Positions 24,546-38,375 of a stretch of 64,000 bases of DNA are shown here, piece after piece; position 1 is the stretch's first letter, and the number at the start of each line of letters is the position of its first letter. The notes under the pieces were generated by a model, which saw only the letters and a list, made by a program, of their open reading frames with translations, ran no database searches and had not been told where the DNA came from. This stretch comes from Apus apus (Eukaryota > Chordata > Aves > Apodiformes > Apodidae), in assembly GCF_020740795.1 (NCBI RefSeq), contig NC_067284.1:94665440-94729439 (forward strand), given 5' to 3'. A program made the position numbers and the translations under genes.

Positions 24546-27450
24546 TGGAATGGCATCTTCCTTAATTTGTTTTTCATAAAAAGTCTGACCAGCTGAGGGG
24601 GTTCCTTATTCCTTGAAATTGGTCAGTTTGAGATTGGCAAACTAAAGAAATGCAAAAATTTCTGTGGTAGACTGAGCACTCAGCTGTACTTGAATGATGG
24701 TGGGAACATGATGCTCTTGAGTTTGATGTGTATTTAGCACCATCCACAAAACCAAAATTGAATTCTACTCAAGCAGTGGCCTTTTTTAGAGGATATATGA
24801 CAGTAGGTATCAGCTGCAGTGAAAAATTCAAAGAAAGCTGGCTGGAAACCACAGCAGCTATCAACACCAATCCATGGATTAGCATTTCAGTGCTATTATT
24901 CTTCAGTCTGTGCAGATGGTGGTTTGCTTAGTGCCTGCTCTTTTCAGGCACTGGCCCTGGTTTCAGACACTATGTATGCCCTACCACATTTGCATAATTT
25001 TTATTCAGAATAATCATCTTGAAATTTCACAACATTTTCAAGCTCAAGCATGCCAGAATGACCTAGATAGTGGCAGACATCTGGAGAAAAAAGACAGGCA
25101 GCTGGAAGTGCTGTAGATTATGCTTCCTCAAGCTCTGAGTTATCCAGTCCTGCCTGATTGAAAATGTTCTCCTCTCCTCAATGGAGGTATACACTTCAGC
25201 ACTCTTCCACAGTTCTGAATTATTTGATGTCAAAATCAAAGTACTTCCTGAATTACTTTCTGATTACTTTGTGAATCAGTAAAAATTGGTTACTGGGCTT
25301 CAGTACTGAATGAGTGCTATGATCTATGCTACATAGGGACCAGACTAGTTGATCAGATATTCTCTACTGTCCTAATAGTCTGTAAATCTTTTAATTTATC
25401 AGCACTGTTACTGTGATTTATTTTTGTTGGCACTACGGGATTTGAAAGTTTGCCAAGAGATTAAAGTCCTGGAAAAAAAATAAATGTGGCCAACTTGATA
25501 CAAAGCTCCTGGACTTGGGAGATGTTGAAGATAAAAGATGGAGGCAGGTGCAGAAAAGACAGCCAGGCAGAAGTGACAGATTACCCACCATATGGGACAG
25601 GGACAGGAGATAGCACAGCCAAGAGAGCAGCAACATCCAGCAGCAGTGCAGGGGTCTATGCATGCGCCTGGTGGGACTGCACTTGTCAGCCTGCATCAGC
25701 CTGCTCTTGAGGAAAAACAGCTCTTGGATCCTCCTGCTTCCATCGTGGTTGGATGAAACACTCATCGCAGCACTCATCAGAGATTTTGCAGTAAACAATT
25801 CCTCTCATCATTTTTTACCCTGCCCTTTAACTCAGCATTGCTCTTTTTCAGCATGACGTAGTTTTCAACCCGAACACCACATCGCAATCAGCTTCTCTGC
25901 CAGGTGTGATTGTCTGAATTTAAGCCCATAAATATGACTGCACTTGGAGGCAACTATATGGCAGCATTACTTACAAATGGCCAGTCTGGGCCATGCTTGT
26001 TCTGCTGGGGAGCCTGGCCATCCAGACCCTGCCCTGTTCACACAAAGACCTGAGTAGGTGAGGCCAGAGGGAAGCCGTGGAGACTGTTACACCCTTCTGC
26101 ATAAGTAGGTGGAAATTTTCAGCTAAAAGGAGCTGTGCCAGTGGTACTTTTAGTTTCTATGTAATAACTCTAGCTTCTTCTGCTTTTCTAAGAGGTAAAG
26201 GCTAAAGACACATGGATGCTGCAGGGTGTTCAAGGCTCTCACCTTGAGTGGGTGTTGGAAGCTGCCCATAAAAAGCACCTCCAGAGATGTTTTTCATGTC
26301 CAATGAACCCCACAAGATACTTGGATGGGAAACTCAGCATACAGGAGTATCATGCTGAAATTCATTGCACCATGTATGTCATCTCCTTCCCTCTTAGCCA
26401 TATCATGCAATGGGCTATATGACGATACAGGGCAACCTCAAGACACATAAGATCAACACCATTGGGTAGAGAAAACACTATTTTTTCCTATCTCTAGTCA
26501 CTTGGTGATTGAATATTTGATATTTTATACAAAATGTATCAATTTACAGATGAGTCTTTGGCTGTGACTCCCCTTGCAATAAGATGTAATGCAAGAAGCC
26601 TTCATTTAAGGCCCTGTTCTGAGACAAGAGGTTCTCCATTCTAATATGTTGTCTTTACTTACTTCCTGGCAATTATGCATAAGTGATTTATCCTGATTTT
26701 GACCAGAAAAACTTAATTAGGGTTAGCTATTTTCTCATGAAAGCTCTATCAAAACGGACATATTTAATTTATTTTTTACAGTTTCAACTAGCTAATTTCC
26801 AACCAAAACTCTTTTTTCAATATGTTCTCAGCCAATGCTATCTAAAAATTAATATTATAAAGTATCAGGAAATACATATCTAAGCCTTAGAATTTGCTGA
26901 AAGGCCAGGGTTGTAAGGCAGCCTTGGCCTCCAGGGTAAGTGTGGCACCAGTGCCACATTGCCACATTCAGCTCCTAGCACTGAAGTTTCCTCCCGTTCA
27001 CAAATAACTAAGCCTTTTCTTAAAAAATATTTGTTTAGGGTGAATATCCATGTTATAAACACATATAGATGTACTTATTTTTCTATTTGTTCCAAGAAAA
27101 ACAAACAAAAAAGCCCCAAAAAACCAAACCCAAAGCATTTTATACAATTCAAGAAACTTAATCCTTTGTTAGTGCTTTTCTTAATATTTGACAGTTAGAT
27201 GTTTTGACTTTCTGATATAAAGGTCTTTTACTTAAATTTCCTTCTACTTTATTTTCTAATCATGCAGAATGCTCAAAATGTGGGGTTTTATAATCTTCTT
27301 TATATTGTTGTTTTTCAGAAAAACATTTTCCAATTTGTCCAATGTGCAACTGAATTGAAAATCCATTTACTGCTGTTTGTTCTGTTGATAGCTGACTTTC
27401 TGCAAGTAACATCATCTGGTGATCAGTTTATCTTCTATCAAATGAGAACA
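24546..27450. other. Intergenic, unique sequence
   Basis: No gene is seen. Contains a possible ancient CR1 tail at 25321-25390. Open frames of 64-121 codons overlap on both strands and look random. Confidence 0.6.
25321..25390 (+). mobile_element. Possible ancient CR1 3' tail
   Basis: Reads CTATGCTACATAGGGACCAG, then ACTAGTTGATCAGATATT and 'ctactgtcctaatagtctgtaaatc'. This resembles the old sauropsid CR1 terminus '...cagactagatgatca...ggccttaaaatctatg'. It is related to the sequence at 8484-8520. Confidence 0.45.
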
Positions 27451-29345
27451 ATAGAATCATAGAATCCTAGGGGTTGGAAGGGACCTCGAAAGATCATCTA
27501 GTCCAACCCCCCTGCCAGAGCAGGGTCACCTAGAGTGCATCACACAGGAATGTGTCCAGGTGGGTTTTGAATGTCTCCAGTGAAGGAGACTCCACAACCT
27601 CTCTGGCAGCCTGTTACAGTGTCTGTCACTCTCACAGTAAAAAAATTTTTTCTGATATTCACCTTAAACCTCCTATGCTCCAATTTGTATCCATTACTCC
27701 TTGTCCTATCACTGGTCAGCACTGAAAAAAGCTTAACTCCATCTTCTTGACACTCACCCTTTAAGTATTTGTAAACATTGATGAGGTCACCCCTCATTCT
27801 CCTTTTCTCCAAACTAAAGAGACCCAGCTCCCTCAGCCTTTCCTCATAAGGGAGATGTTCCACTCCCTTAATCATCTCTGTGGCTCTGCGCTGGACTCTT
27901 TCAAGCAGTTCCCTGTCCTTCTTGAACTGAGGGGCCCAGAACTGGACACAATACTCCAGATGCGGCCTCACCAATGCAGAATAGAGGGGGAGGAGAACCT
28001 CTCTTGACTAATCACACCCTTTCTAATGCACCCCAGGATGCCATTGGCCTTCTTAGCCACAAGGGCACATTGCTGGCTCATGGTCATCCTCCTGTCTACC
28101 AGGACCCCCAGGTCCCTTTCTCCTACACAGCTCTCCAGCAGGTCAGCCCCCAACCTGTACTGGTACATGGGGTTGTTCTTCCCCAAATGCAAAACTCTAC
28201 ACTTGCCCTTGTTGAACTTCATCAGGCTTTTCCCCGCCCAAATCTCCAGCCTGTCTAGGTCCCTCTGAATGGCAGCACAGCCTTCTGGTGTGTCAGCCAC
28301 TCCTCCCAGCTTGCTGTCATCAGCAGACTTGCTGAGGGTACATTCTGTACCTCATCCAGGTCGTTGATGAAGATGTTGAACGACACCTGACCCAGTACCG
28401 ACCCCTGAGGGACTCCACTAGTCACAGACCTCCAACTAGATTCTGCCCCATTGACTACAACTCTCTGACTTCTTCCTTTCAACTAGTTCTTGATCCACCT
28501 CACTGCCTGATCACCAAACCCATACCTGATCAACTTATCTACAAGGATGCTGTGGGAGACCGTGTCAAATGCTTTACTGAAATCAAGATAGACTACATCT
28601 ACCGCTCTACCATCATCTAACCACCTAGTAATTTCCTCATAGAAGGCTATAAGGTTAGTCAAACATAACTTACCTTTGGTAAAACCATGTTGACTGCTCT
28701 TGATGATCCCCATGTCGACTGCTCTTGATGACCCCCATGTCCTTGATATGCCTAGAGATAGTGCCAAGGACAAGTTGTTCCATCACCTTTCCAGGGATGG
28801 AGGTGAGGCTGACCAGTCTATAGTGACCTGGGTCCTCCTTCTTGCCCTTCTTGTAGACTGGAGTGACATTTGCTATCCTCCAGTCCTCAGGCACCTCTCC
28901 TGTTACCCATGACTTACCGAAGATGATGGAGAGTGGACTAGCAATGACCTCCGCCAGCTCCCTCAGCACTCTTGGATGCATTTCATCCGGACCCATCGAT
29001 TTATGGATGTCCAGATTACTCAACTGATCCCTAACCCAATCCTCATCTACCTTAGCAAACTCCTCCTTTATCTTGACTTCTTCTGGGGGTATATGAAACT
29101 GGGGCTCATGGGGAAAGCCTGCAGGAGTGAAGACAGAGGCAAAGAAGGCATTCAGCACCTCTGCCTTCTTTATATCCTCTGTCACCAGGGCACCCACCTC
29201 ATTCAGCAGTGGGCCTATAATGCCTCTGGTGTTAGTTTTGTCAGCTATGTATTTGAAAAAACCCTTAATAATCCTGCATAAATCCTTTTTCTCTCTTTCT
29301 CTTTGGTGGAGACTCCCCCTCACTCAGGGATCACGCTTGGGACAG
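27451..29345 (-). mobile_element. CR1 LINE, longest copy, most of RT domain, [10 protein letters not shown] type
   Basis: A 1.9-kb minus-strand CR1. Read from 29323 leftward, ORF2 survives as five open segments (217, 96, 75, 110 and 144 codons) in shifting frames. It contains the CR1 block S-M-G-P-D-E-M-H-P-R-V-L-R-E-L-A, the RT block [14 protein letters not shown], a V-L-F-N-I-F-like block, and the C-terminal [13 protein letters not shown]. The ADD catalytic region falls in a frameshifted part. The 3' tail (27451 onward) has 'atagaatcatagaatcc' and 'gttggaagggacctc'. The long open stretches suggest it is among the younger copies here, but it is inactive: it is 5'-truncated and the frame is broken. 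Confidence 0.95.
28686..28742. repeat. 25-bp tandem duplication inside a CR1
   Basis: Two near-identical 25-base units (28686-28710 and 28711-28735), each beginning CATGT and containing GACTGCTCTTGATGA, followed by a CATGTCC stub. The usual CR1 has one such unit. The two units differ at two positions. Confidence 0.85.
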
Positions 29346-30484
29346 TGGAATGCCATCCTCCAAGTGCTGTTGGAGTCAACAATAAATTCAGTATCACTGA
29401 AGTGGAACCAAACAGCCTTTCTCTTATCTAATAATTATAAGAATGAGGAAAACCTAAAACTTGACCTCCAGATCAAGTATTTTCAGAGAGGTTCTCAGTA
29501 TGTTTAAAATTAAGTAAAGCTTTTATTTTTCTCTTGTAAGGCAGCAATTCTATATTTATATTGATCTTATTTTCATATGCAGTTTGGATTTAACCATATT
29601 TGTTTTCATAAAACTGCATGGAGACTTCACTTCAATAAACTGTGATTCTCTTAGGTTAAGAGATACAGGAATCACAATGGCATGTGAATATTTCCATGTT
29701 AAACTGGCTTCTTTGTCCTCAGAAGAGCATTTCATTATTTAATAATTTTAAGATGATTTGATAATAAATCCAGTTTCTTAGTGCCTACAAGCTTTAGCAG
29801 TAAACATCTTACAAAAATAAAAGCAGCAACAGGAGGTATATACACACAATACTCACCTAAAGATATATGAGGGCTTCCTGTCCTTGAATACTTCTGTGAT
29901 CATTTGAATCTTTCCAATCACTCCCCTCTTCCAGACAATCTCAGCTTCATTTATCTGTACTTGTTTCTTGTCTGTTTTAGCTCCTCCTTTTGCTTTGAAG
30001 TGTCTGTGAAATGTGGTCTCCTTATTCTCTTCACAAAATACTTCTGTTGTATTCTCTGAGTCCAGGAAAAATATAAAAATTACAAAAGCTCAGATATTTA
30101 TTCTCACTGTAAGTGGTATGCAATTTTATTCACGAAGCTTAAGTAATAATAGAGCCAAGAACAAAAGCAATTATCTGATCTGGATCACCGATTCTCATCT
30201 TTGCGTGGCTTCCTGAGGCTCAGAGTTCCTCATCACACTGAGTCCAGCTCTTGCCTCATTGCCACAGGCTACCTGGGGCTGCTGCCTTAGGTCCTCAAAG
30301 TTCCCATCATCCAGATACGCTGTGCAGAAGCAGTTGAGCTGATCTTGCACACCCCTATCACTTGGGGGTGATGTGGCACGGATCTCACGCTTGCACTACA
30401 GAGACTTTACTGCTGTCACTAATTTGCATTGTGGGAAGAAATACCAGACCAAGTAGATGTTAGCATGCTAGAGAGAACTGGGGT

Positions 30485-30513
30485 AATATTATAAATATTA
30501 TAAATATTATAAT
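30485..30513. repeat. ATATTATAA short tandem repeat
   Basis: Three near-perfect copies of ATATTATAA, self-complementary and AT-only. Confidence 0.8.
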
Positions 30514-33500
30514 AACAACCTTGTCTTGCACTGAATTGACGTATAGGCATAAAAAGCTTATCAGAACAGATGGCTTGATGTATACAAACAACACTTTGTG
30601 AATACATGATTAGATGTGACAGTCCTTGTTGTTTCACACACCCAGATTTTGCTGGGAGAAGCAATACTAAAAAGTTTGAATTGTGAAAAATTCTGCAAAG
30701 CCCCCGAGTGGAAACTTAGCATATATGAATTGCTTCCCTGCTGGTCTGGTTATATTAGCTACACAAGCGACATAAGTGGAGCTGAAAAATTTACATCTGC
30801 CAAGGGGGCCTGGTTGCATAGCGTCACCCAGTAAGGTGATGTAACTCTTTGTAGCACCAGATGACATTGCTACCCTGTGCAACTCATGCTAGACCTACCC
30901 TCCAAAGGAGCAGCGTTCAGTCTGGGCACAACCCCAGGATTCAGATCTGTCTTTAAACTTGGTAGTTCACAGTAAAAAAGTTAAGCCAGCCTGTAAAAAC
31001 AGCAGCCATTACTGATTAGTCATTCTCAGAATAATTGTCAAGTATTTGACTCAACTGCTGTGACACCAGAACTTATCCCATTAAGAAGTTGAACGATTTG
31101 TTCAAATGCTCTATTCAAATACATCTACACTAAGAGCTGTTTAGCAGAGCAAAGCCTGACCCCACATGAGCAGATCCTTGTCCTATTTTAGGCAATAGCA
31201 AGGAAGGTAGTGAGGTCAAGGAGGCAGAATAATAGTTCAGAAAAGATCTTGATTGATCAAACAGAAATGTTGGCATCCTCCCTTTCTCCAAAATCAATAC
31301 AGCTGTGCAAATGAAGTCATACAAGTGATGGTGAGAAAACAAAGCACAAAGAGCACTCTTCTTGTCTGACATGTCTAATAGGAAGTTATAAATATGTTGG
31401 TCTTGCTACAGTTGATCATAAAAACAGAACCTTCCTCCTATCTGGAGATTCTGTGTCTTTTTTTTTGGTGAGAATACCCCTTTGTGTACATTGTCAATAA
31501 GTAGGAAGAAGAATCTGAACTCTGGACTCAAATTATCTCAAAACAGCTTTAAAAATAAAAAAGCTGTGATAATACTTTCAAGAGAAAAGATGGGGGAAAT
31601 GGGAGAAAACTCACGTGTCATTACTCTTAAAATTACTTCTTGCATGAACATCATTTTGTTCTCAGGGAAGAAGAAAGATCACAAAAATGCTAGGTATATA
31701 TCTGTTGTTAGAATGAAAATACATTATAGTTTCCTACACTTCATAACACTTAGGCACAAGTCTGCTTTAATCTGTTTTAGATATTTGAAAAATTATCATT
31801 GGCTGACAGTTCTAATACAGAACATAATCAACAATATTAGGCTCTCCTTTACTCTAGACTACAACTCAACAGTTGGATGTGTGCAAATAAACTTTGAACA
31901 CAGGTAATACAATCAAAAGGTGCTATAAGAACATGATAATTAGGTCACTGATGCTTCAGTCTTATGCAAGTCAGGTTGTAGCAAGAAGTTGTCAGATTAC
32001 TGGAAAAAACTGATACTGTGAATGAAAAATTATCATAACCTGGTCTTGCAATGAACTTCAAAAAGTGAAAAAAAGCTGGTGAGAACACAGGCCTTGAGCC
32101 TGCGTAATGATTTGTGCCTCTGCAATTCAACATGGTACCCTCACTGTCCCCTGCTTTTTGGTGGAAACTGTAGTGCAAGCAGTTTTAAATTACGAGCAAG
32201 GATTATCACTTTTTAGAACTGAGGGAGTGATTGATTCATTCAAATAACTACATCTTCTAACAAGTAAAATAAGGACATGTGATTAGTTTACAAAGAACTG
32301 GAATGTGAGAAAGAATTACACTCTCTATGGACTTCTTACACCTACCTTATGAGACTCATCTTACACAGATCATTACTAAATTGAAATAGATCCCTGCAGG
32401 CTTGTTTTTAATTTAAGGGTGACAAAGCTGAGAAACATGGTGTACAAGCAAAAGCTTGCAGAGTAGAAATGAATGATTACATAAATAAATTAGATCCTCT
32501 GGCATGAAGTTTCATATCCACACAGCCTGCTCATTACATTTCACAGCAACCCTACAATTCAAGAAACTCATATTCAAGCAAGTAAGATTATGTCAAGCAA
32601 AGTCCACAATAAAACCAGAGAAGTAATTCCTAGTCCTGCTGGTCCTTCCTAGCAGAACGGAGAGGCAAAGAAAAAGGACAACCATGTCTTGTTCATTAGC
32701 TCTGGAATGGATTTGTTTCACTGAAAATTTGGGAGAGCTGTCACGGAATAACAACCTAGCAGCATGTCATGCTGTGTGAAAATTATTTTAAATGCTTCCA
32801 TGCCTATTATGAGATCTCTCTTCAAATAACATGCTCCTTAAATCCTTTGGGAACATTTCTTCTTTAGAACTCCCTCTTTAATATTATATTCATGAGCCAA
32901 ATGTGCTTAAGGGAGTGAGCTTTTATTCATCTGTGAAATACAAACCAAAGCATAATAGATTAAAAGACAATGTGCTTTACGATAGAATCATTGAACAATT
33001 CTGCTCAGCTTGCCCATTGGCCTTGTTTAGATTGTGAAGTTCATAGCATAGAAGTGCCTTCCTTGGTGTCTTCTCTATGTGCAAGTAGGCTGCAAGTTCT
33101 CTGCAGTTGCAACGGCAGTAATTCCCCCTTGTAACTGCAAAGTTTTCACTGCTGTGAGGTGCTTCTCCACTAAGAGCTCTGTGGGTGTCATTCCATACAC
33201 ATGCCACAAGCCTCTAGTTCCAATCTTTATACAACGGCTTCATGAACTTAAAACCCAACAATTTAAGTACTTCATTTTGGAGCTGTTTAAAATACTGTAG
33301 CAGATACCAGAAGCCCCCAGATGATCATTCACAAGAGTTCTCATGGAGTAAAGCTGTAAGATGGAAAACACAGGTGTAATATAGTGTTAAGGCAGGCAGA
33401 GATGGTGAGTTCTCATCCAAGCTTTAAGCGATATCTAATGGCACAAGAAGCACTTAAATTCAGAAGCCAGTTCTATGATAATTCACTGGCATGTTTTGAT

Positions 33501-36500
33501 CTTTGTGTACTATTTGGAAGAACAGTGAGCACAGCATGAGACAGACAGAAAAATGGACCTGCTAGTCAATGATGAAATGGGAGAAGGCCCACATGACTTC
33601 ACTACTTGTTATGTTTTTCTCACAGAAGTGTTCCAGTGTGTTGCCAATGTCCACTGAAGGCCAGAGTTTCCTTGTATGCAGCCATTGCAGTTACCCAAAC
33701 TGCTTGCAAATAAAAGCACATACAATCCAGTTTTAAGTTTCAAAGCCTCAGCTGAAAAATCTCTGGGGCATGAATCACATCAAACCAAATTCTCTGTTAC
33801 TAAAAAGATGAAGTGTTGGCTAATTATCTGGATGAGCTCTTAAGTCACGAACACTTACATTCTACACAAGCCCAGGAAACTGGTCAATTTTCTGAAATTA
33901 ATTTGATAAAAATGCACTCCAGACTTCTTGAGGAAGGCATTTTAGCAAAAAAATGAAGGATCACCATGCATTTATCATACAGATTTTATACTTGAGATTT
34001 TACCTTTATTCTTTAACATATTTAACCAAACTAAGTTATATTAACCAGCAGACACAGTCAATTAGAAAATCTAAAGAAACTGCATGAGGCTAGGCCTAGA
34101 TATTACAGGGGAGAGGTTTTGGTTTCTAGATTTTTTTTAAACCAATGCATGTAGCTTTTTGTGCCTGAAAAACATTAGCACCCTATTGTCTAGCTTAACA
34201 ACAGAAGAGTTGAAAGAAAACTACTTCAATTTTCCTAACCAAAGATTTTATATTGCCATTTTCCCTGCAATTATCAGAACAGTCTTCACGTAAAGGTGGC
34301 TGAAAAGAGCAAAACCTCTTCATGTAACTGAAGGTATTTTTGCCTTCTCAGACTAGAAACCCTTTTTTTTTTGTTGGAGAATTTTTTGTCAGAAATAGAT
34401 ATTGTTCCTGGTTTGCCAAGAAAAACTGGCCTATGTGTTTACATGGTCTGCACGTTCATTTGCCTATCAATCTCTCCCACACAGGGTGTTAAACAAGCTG
34501 GTTCATTCCAGTCATGTATGAGAGGCTTACAGACTTAAGTAAGTCCTGATAAGTTTCAAAAAACTCAGGAACTGGATTTATGATATGTGCCCAAATCCCA
34601 CCACAGGAAAGCAGATGTAATTTGTCCATCCCCTGTTTAGTTGGGCAGAAGTGTGCCAGTCCATCAGTGGTCACACCAGTTCTGGTCTGACAGCTGGCCC
34701 AAGCACAGTGTCATTCCAGTCCTAGCATTGTGGTGTCTTCCCCAGCAGGTACACCATAGGAATCACAAGGAATAAATTCCTTTTCCGAAGAGAGAAGGAG
34801 GAAGAATTAGGACAATATAAACATTCAACTTCATTAGGTTTCATAATTTCATTGAAAAGCTTGTTTAATTTAGGTTTTAGATTTTGTACCTTTAGGGGCG
34901 GAACTTTATTGCATGCTTGTGCTTTTATTTTCTGGTTGAGCTTTTTAAGGTTGCCAGTGCTGTGAGTACGAGCAGGCGCTATGAATGCTTTAAACTGCAA
35001 AGACAATGAGAGCTGAGGCTGCTCAGCAGCTCCCAGAGGAACACAGTTTGATCCAGGAGAATAAGTACCGGATCGGGCCCCAAATTCCAGTTCCAGTTCT
35101 GCTATGGATTCCCTGCATGGCCTCCAGAGAGGGATTTTGTTCCACTTCCATGGACAGTAAATGGAGACAGCAAGATGCGTTTCATCTCATAGCAGTGATA
35201 TAATCATTAAAGCTTATGATTCATTTGGGCACTGTTGTGAGGAATGCCCTAGAAAGGATCATGAGGAAAGGAATAATTCTGCATTCATTCCATGGTGTAA
35301 CCACTAGTTAAGTAATGAGGATCAAAATAGTGAACAGATGTTGGATTCTCTAGACATATCCCATTACACTGAGTGAAGCTGGAAATAGGGAGAATATGGT
35401 TGCGTTATTAAGGAGTGACATACGTAGGGTGCCAAATTAAAGCTGAATGGACAGCTTCATTTCTGGCATTTCATAACTTTGAATGCTTATATTTTCAAGT
35501 GGAATATTTTCCCTAATTAACTAAAAATGTAGCTTCAGTCACCTGTATTGTGCAAAAGCTCCACTGAAATATACCCACCGAAGTGACACCCTATGATTAG
35601 AATTCACGATTGGGGAATATTAAACAAAAAGGTTAAGAGATGACTGGATAATACTTTCTTCAATCCAGCAGATGAGCGGCATAGGAGAAACTCTCATTGC
35701 TGCATGTGGCCAACCTATGTAGGTAGCTTGTAGACTTTGCTCTCTCAGCAATAATTTAATCAAGCTCTTAAACATGTTAGTTTTGAGGCATGAGACTCAA
35801 TATCACTTCAGCTTTCCTACACCAACTCACACGTTTAACACTAAGCACATCCTAAATACTGTGCTGAATTGAGACTGGTTTTTGTCAGTCTTTTAGCTTT
35901 CAAAAACTACTACATTTTCTCCAGCTGTCACCACTTTATAAAGAGATCTTCACCGTAGCTGAGAGATATAAGCTAAAGAATCTTTGAAACTAAAATCAGG
36001 AGTCTTGAAATACATTATTATTTCCAAAAACCAAAATGACTATTAGGTCAAGCTTCTCAGATTTCAAACATCTTGGGTAATTTTCTGGAGGGAAGGAGCA
36101 CAATAGTAGGTCTTGAGAAGACTTCTTTGAAGTAGTTCATAAGAGGCAACCAGAAGAAAAGTTTTCATTTAGGAGAAAAAGAAGAAAAAGAAAAAAAAAA
36201 CAGCAAACCTTGGTTGGTATCTATGACATGTCATGTGGCAATCTGCTATTTGAAAAGACTGTTTATGGTTGTTAAAACTTTATACACATCTGAGAACAAA
36301 TTGTGGAAGAAAAGTTCTCTGATCTGCAGCACACATATAAGCACGTGTAAGAAAGAAAGCATTTGATAGGTCCAGCAAAAGGAATTTACGTTGAATGTAG
36401 CTTTAGGACATTTTAAATAAACACTTTCAGTTCTAAATAGAACTAATAAATATGCAATCTGTAACTATCTCTGCTCTTTAAGTGTGTTTTCTTCTGCCAA

Positions 36501-37634
36501 GAATTCTTTGGTGGTTTACATCTATTACAGGAAGAAACAGCAAAAGTGGCTCATAAGAGCTGATACCTTCTTGCCTTCCTACTTTCATTGTGAACCTGCT
36601 ACAATTGTCTATGTACTTTTCAAGGTTTTGCCTAGTTTGATTTATGTGTTTTGGGGCTCTCTTCATTACATGATTTTCTGAAGCAGAAGGCTCTGACGTT
36701 AGCCACATATGTACACTTTGTCTTCTCTTTCTTTCTCCCCTTTCTCCGTCTTCCCTTTAATTTCTTGAAAATTGGCAGTCATTGAATATATTCCCTTCTT
36801 TCCAGATTACATTACAGCATTGCTTCATCCGATTTTAAGAATTCATCATGCTTGCCACTTTTCTGAACTTCACTGTCATCTCTAAGCTGCTCTAGGAAAA
36901 TCAGTTACACTGAGATGAAGTACTCTCTGATGAAAGCTTCTCCTCTCATCCAAAGAACCCTAGGAAAACTCTTGCCATCTTTCAGCATCCTAGAGTAGAA
37001 GGCAATCACTGTCCCCTAATCAAGAGTGATTAGTCACTTCAAATAAGCTTAGAGACAAATGCCTTTTGGAAATCCCATAGCAAATCAAAGCTTGTTCATA
37101 GCCTGCTAGGGAACCATCATCGATGGACTGTGAGATGTCTGTGCTGAATTAATTGCTTGTGAATTAAGTGTAAAACCTGAGAATATTAACTGACATAAAC
37201 AGACTATGCTCACAAAACAACATATTTGGAAATAAAGAGTTTTGCTATGTAACTCATGTTACTGTGATGAGATGGAAAACAAGATAAAAATTACAATTGC
37301 ATTCCAAGTTGTCCAGCTGGAAGACAATTCTAAGACCTCAGTGGCAGCTTTATGTACTCTCTTGGCAGTAGTTTGGAAACTAGCAAATAATAATCAGTCA
37401 TTAATAATCTGTACTATAACTTGATAGCAGGCAATAAGCCAGATGCCCTTTTCCTTGCTCATTGCTGTTCATGGAATTAACAACATGTACATCCTAACGT
37501 TCAGCTTGATTGTTATTCAGCTTGCAAAACATTTAAGATCTTGATCTGATATGGGTTAGGGCTCATTAATTTGTTTAATTAGTTCAGCTCTCTCACAAGC
37601 TATGGAGCTTAATTAATTGAAAAAGCAAACAAGC

Positions 37635-37651
37635 AAAAAAAAAAAAAAAAA
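37635..37651. repeat. Poly-A run, 17 bases
   Basis: An uninterrupted A run. No retrocopy is recognised beside it. Confidence 0.85.
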
Positions 37652-38359
37652 GAACCTGGGCTTTTGAAACATTAGGGAGGGATAAGTGTGCTATTATTTT
37701 TTGAAAAAAATATCCTGCAGCTACTTTTTAGAAAAGTCTATCATAAGCATTAAACACAGGTGCTCAGTTGCCAGAAACTCTGCCTCGAGTGAGCTCTTTA
37801 TTGTTTTTTGTGTTCAGACAGTTTTGAGATATGTAGGCAATGAGGTCTCCATAGAATAAACAGAGGTTGAGGGTATAATGCTGCACCTTAGGCAGATCAA
37901 ACTGGCAGTAGCTTATGTTTAACTGTCTGCTGCTAACAATGCAGAAAATAGGCAGCAGTGTTTTAGACAACCCCCACAAATAAAAGTAAAATCATGGAAA
38001 AATTATAACTGTCTATATAACAAGAAGGTGCAAACTATACATAGATCAGCAGTACAGTGATGAAAACTGGCACAGACCCCAGAGTCATGACAGTCTAAGG
38101 GACAAGAATGTCTTGGGAGCCGACCAGAGCAAGGATACATAAGTTATTGTCTTTGTCCCTCAGCTGATCAGCCAGCTGGCAAAAGTGCTCAGCCCACATT
38201 CCCTGGCTGCCAGCTCTAGGCAGCCTGAGTGATGCCACCACTTCTCAGGAAGGATCTGGCACAGAAGTCACATAGAGCTGGGGGCAGGTCAAGAACTGGA
38301 GCACCATGATGGAGCATATACTCAATGAACAAAGAGGCTTCAAGGACACTCTACTCATG

Positions 38360-38375
38360 CACACACACACACACA
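38360..38375. repeat. CA dinucleotide microsatellite
   Basis: About eight CA units, followed by A-rich sequence. Confidence 0.8.

Noticed and set aside
31482..31907. 141-codon plus open frame
   Set aside because: Lys/Ile/Asn-rich translation typical of AT-rich noncoding DNA; no motif.
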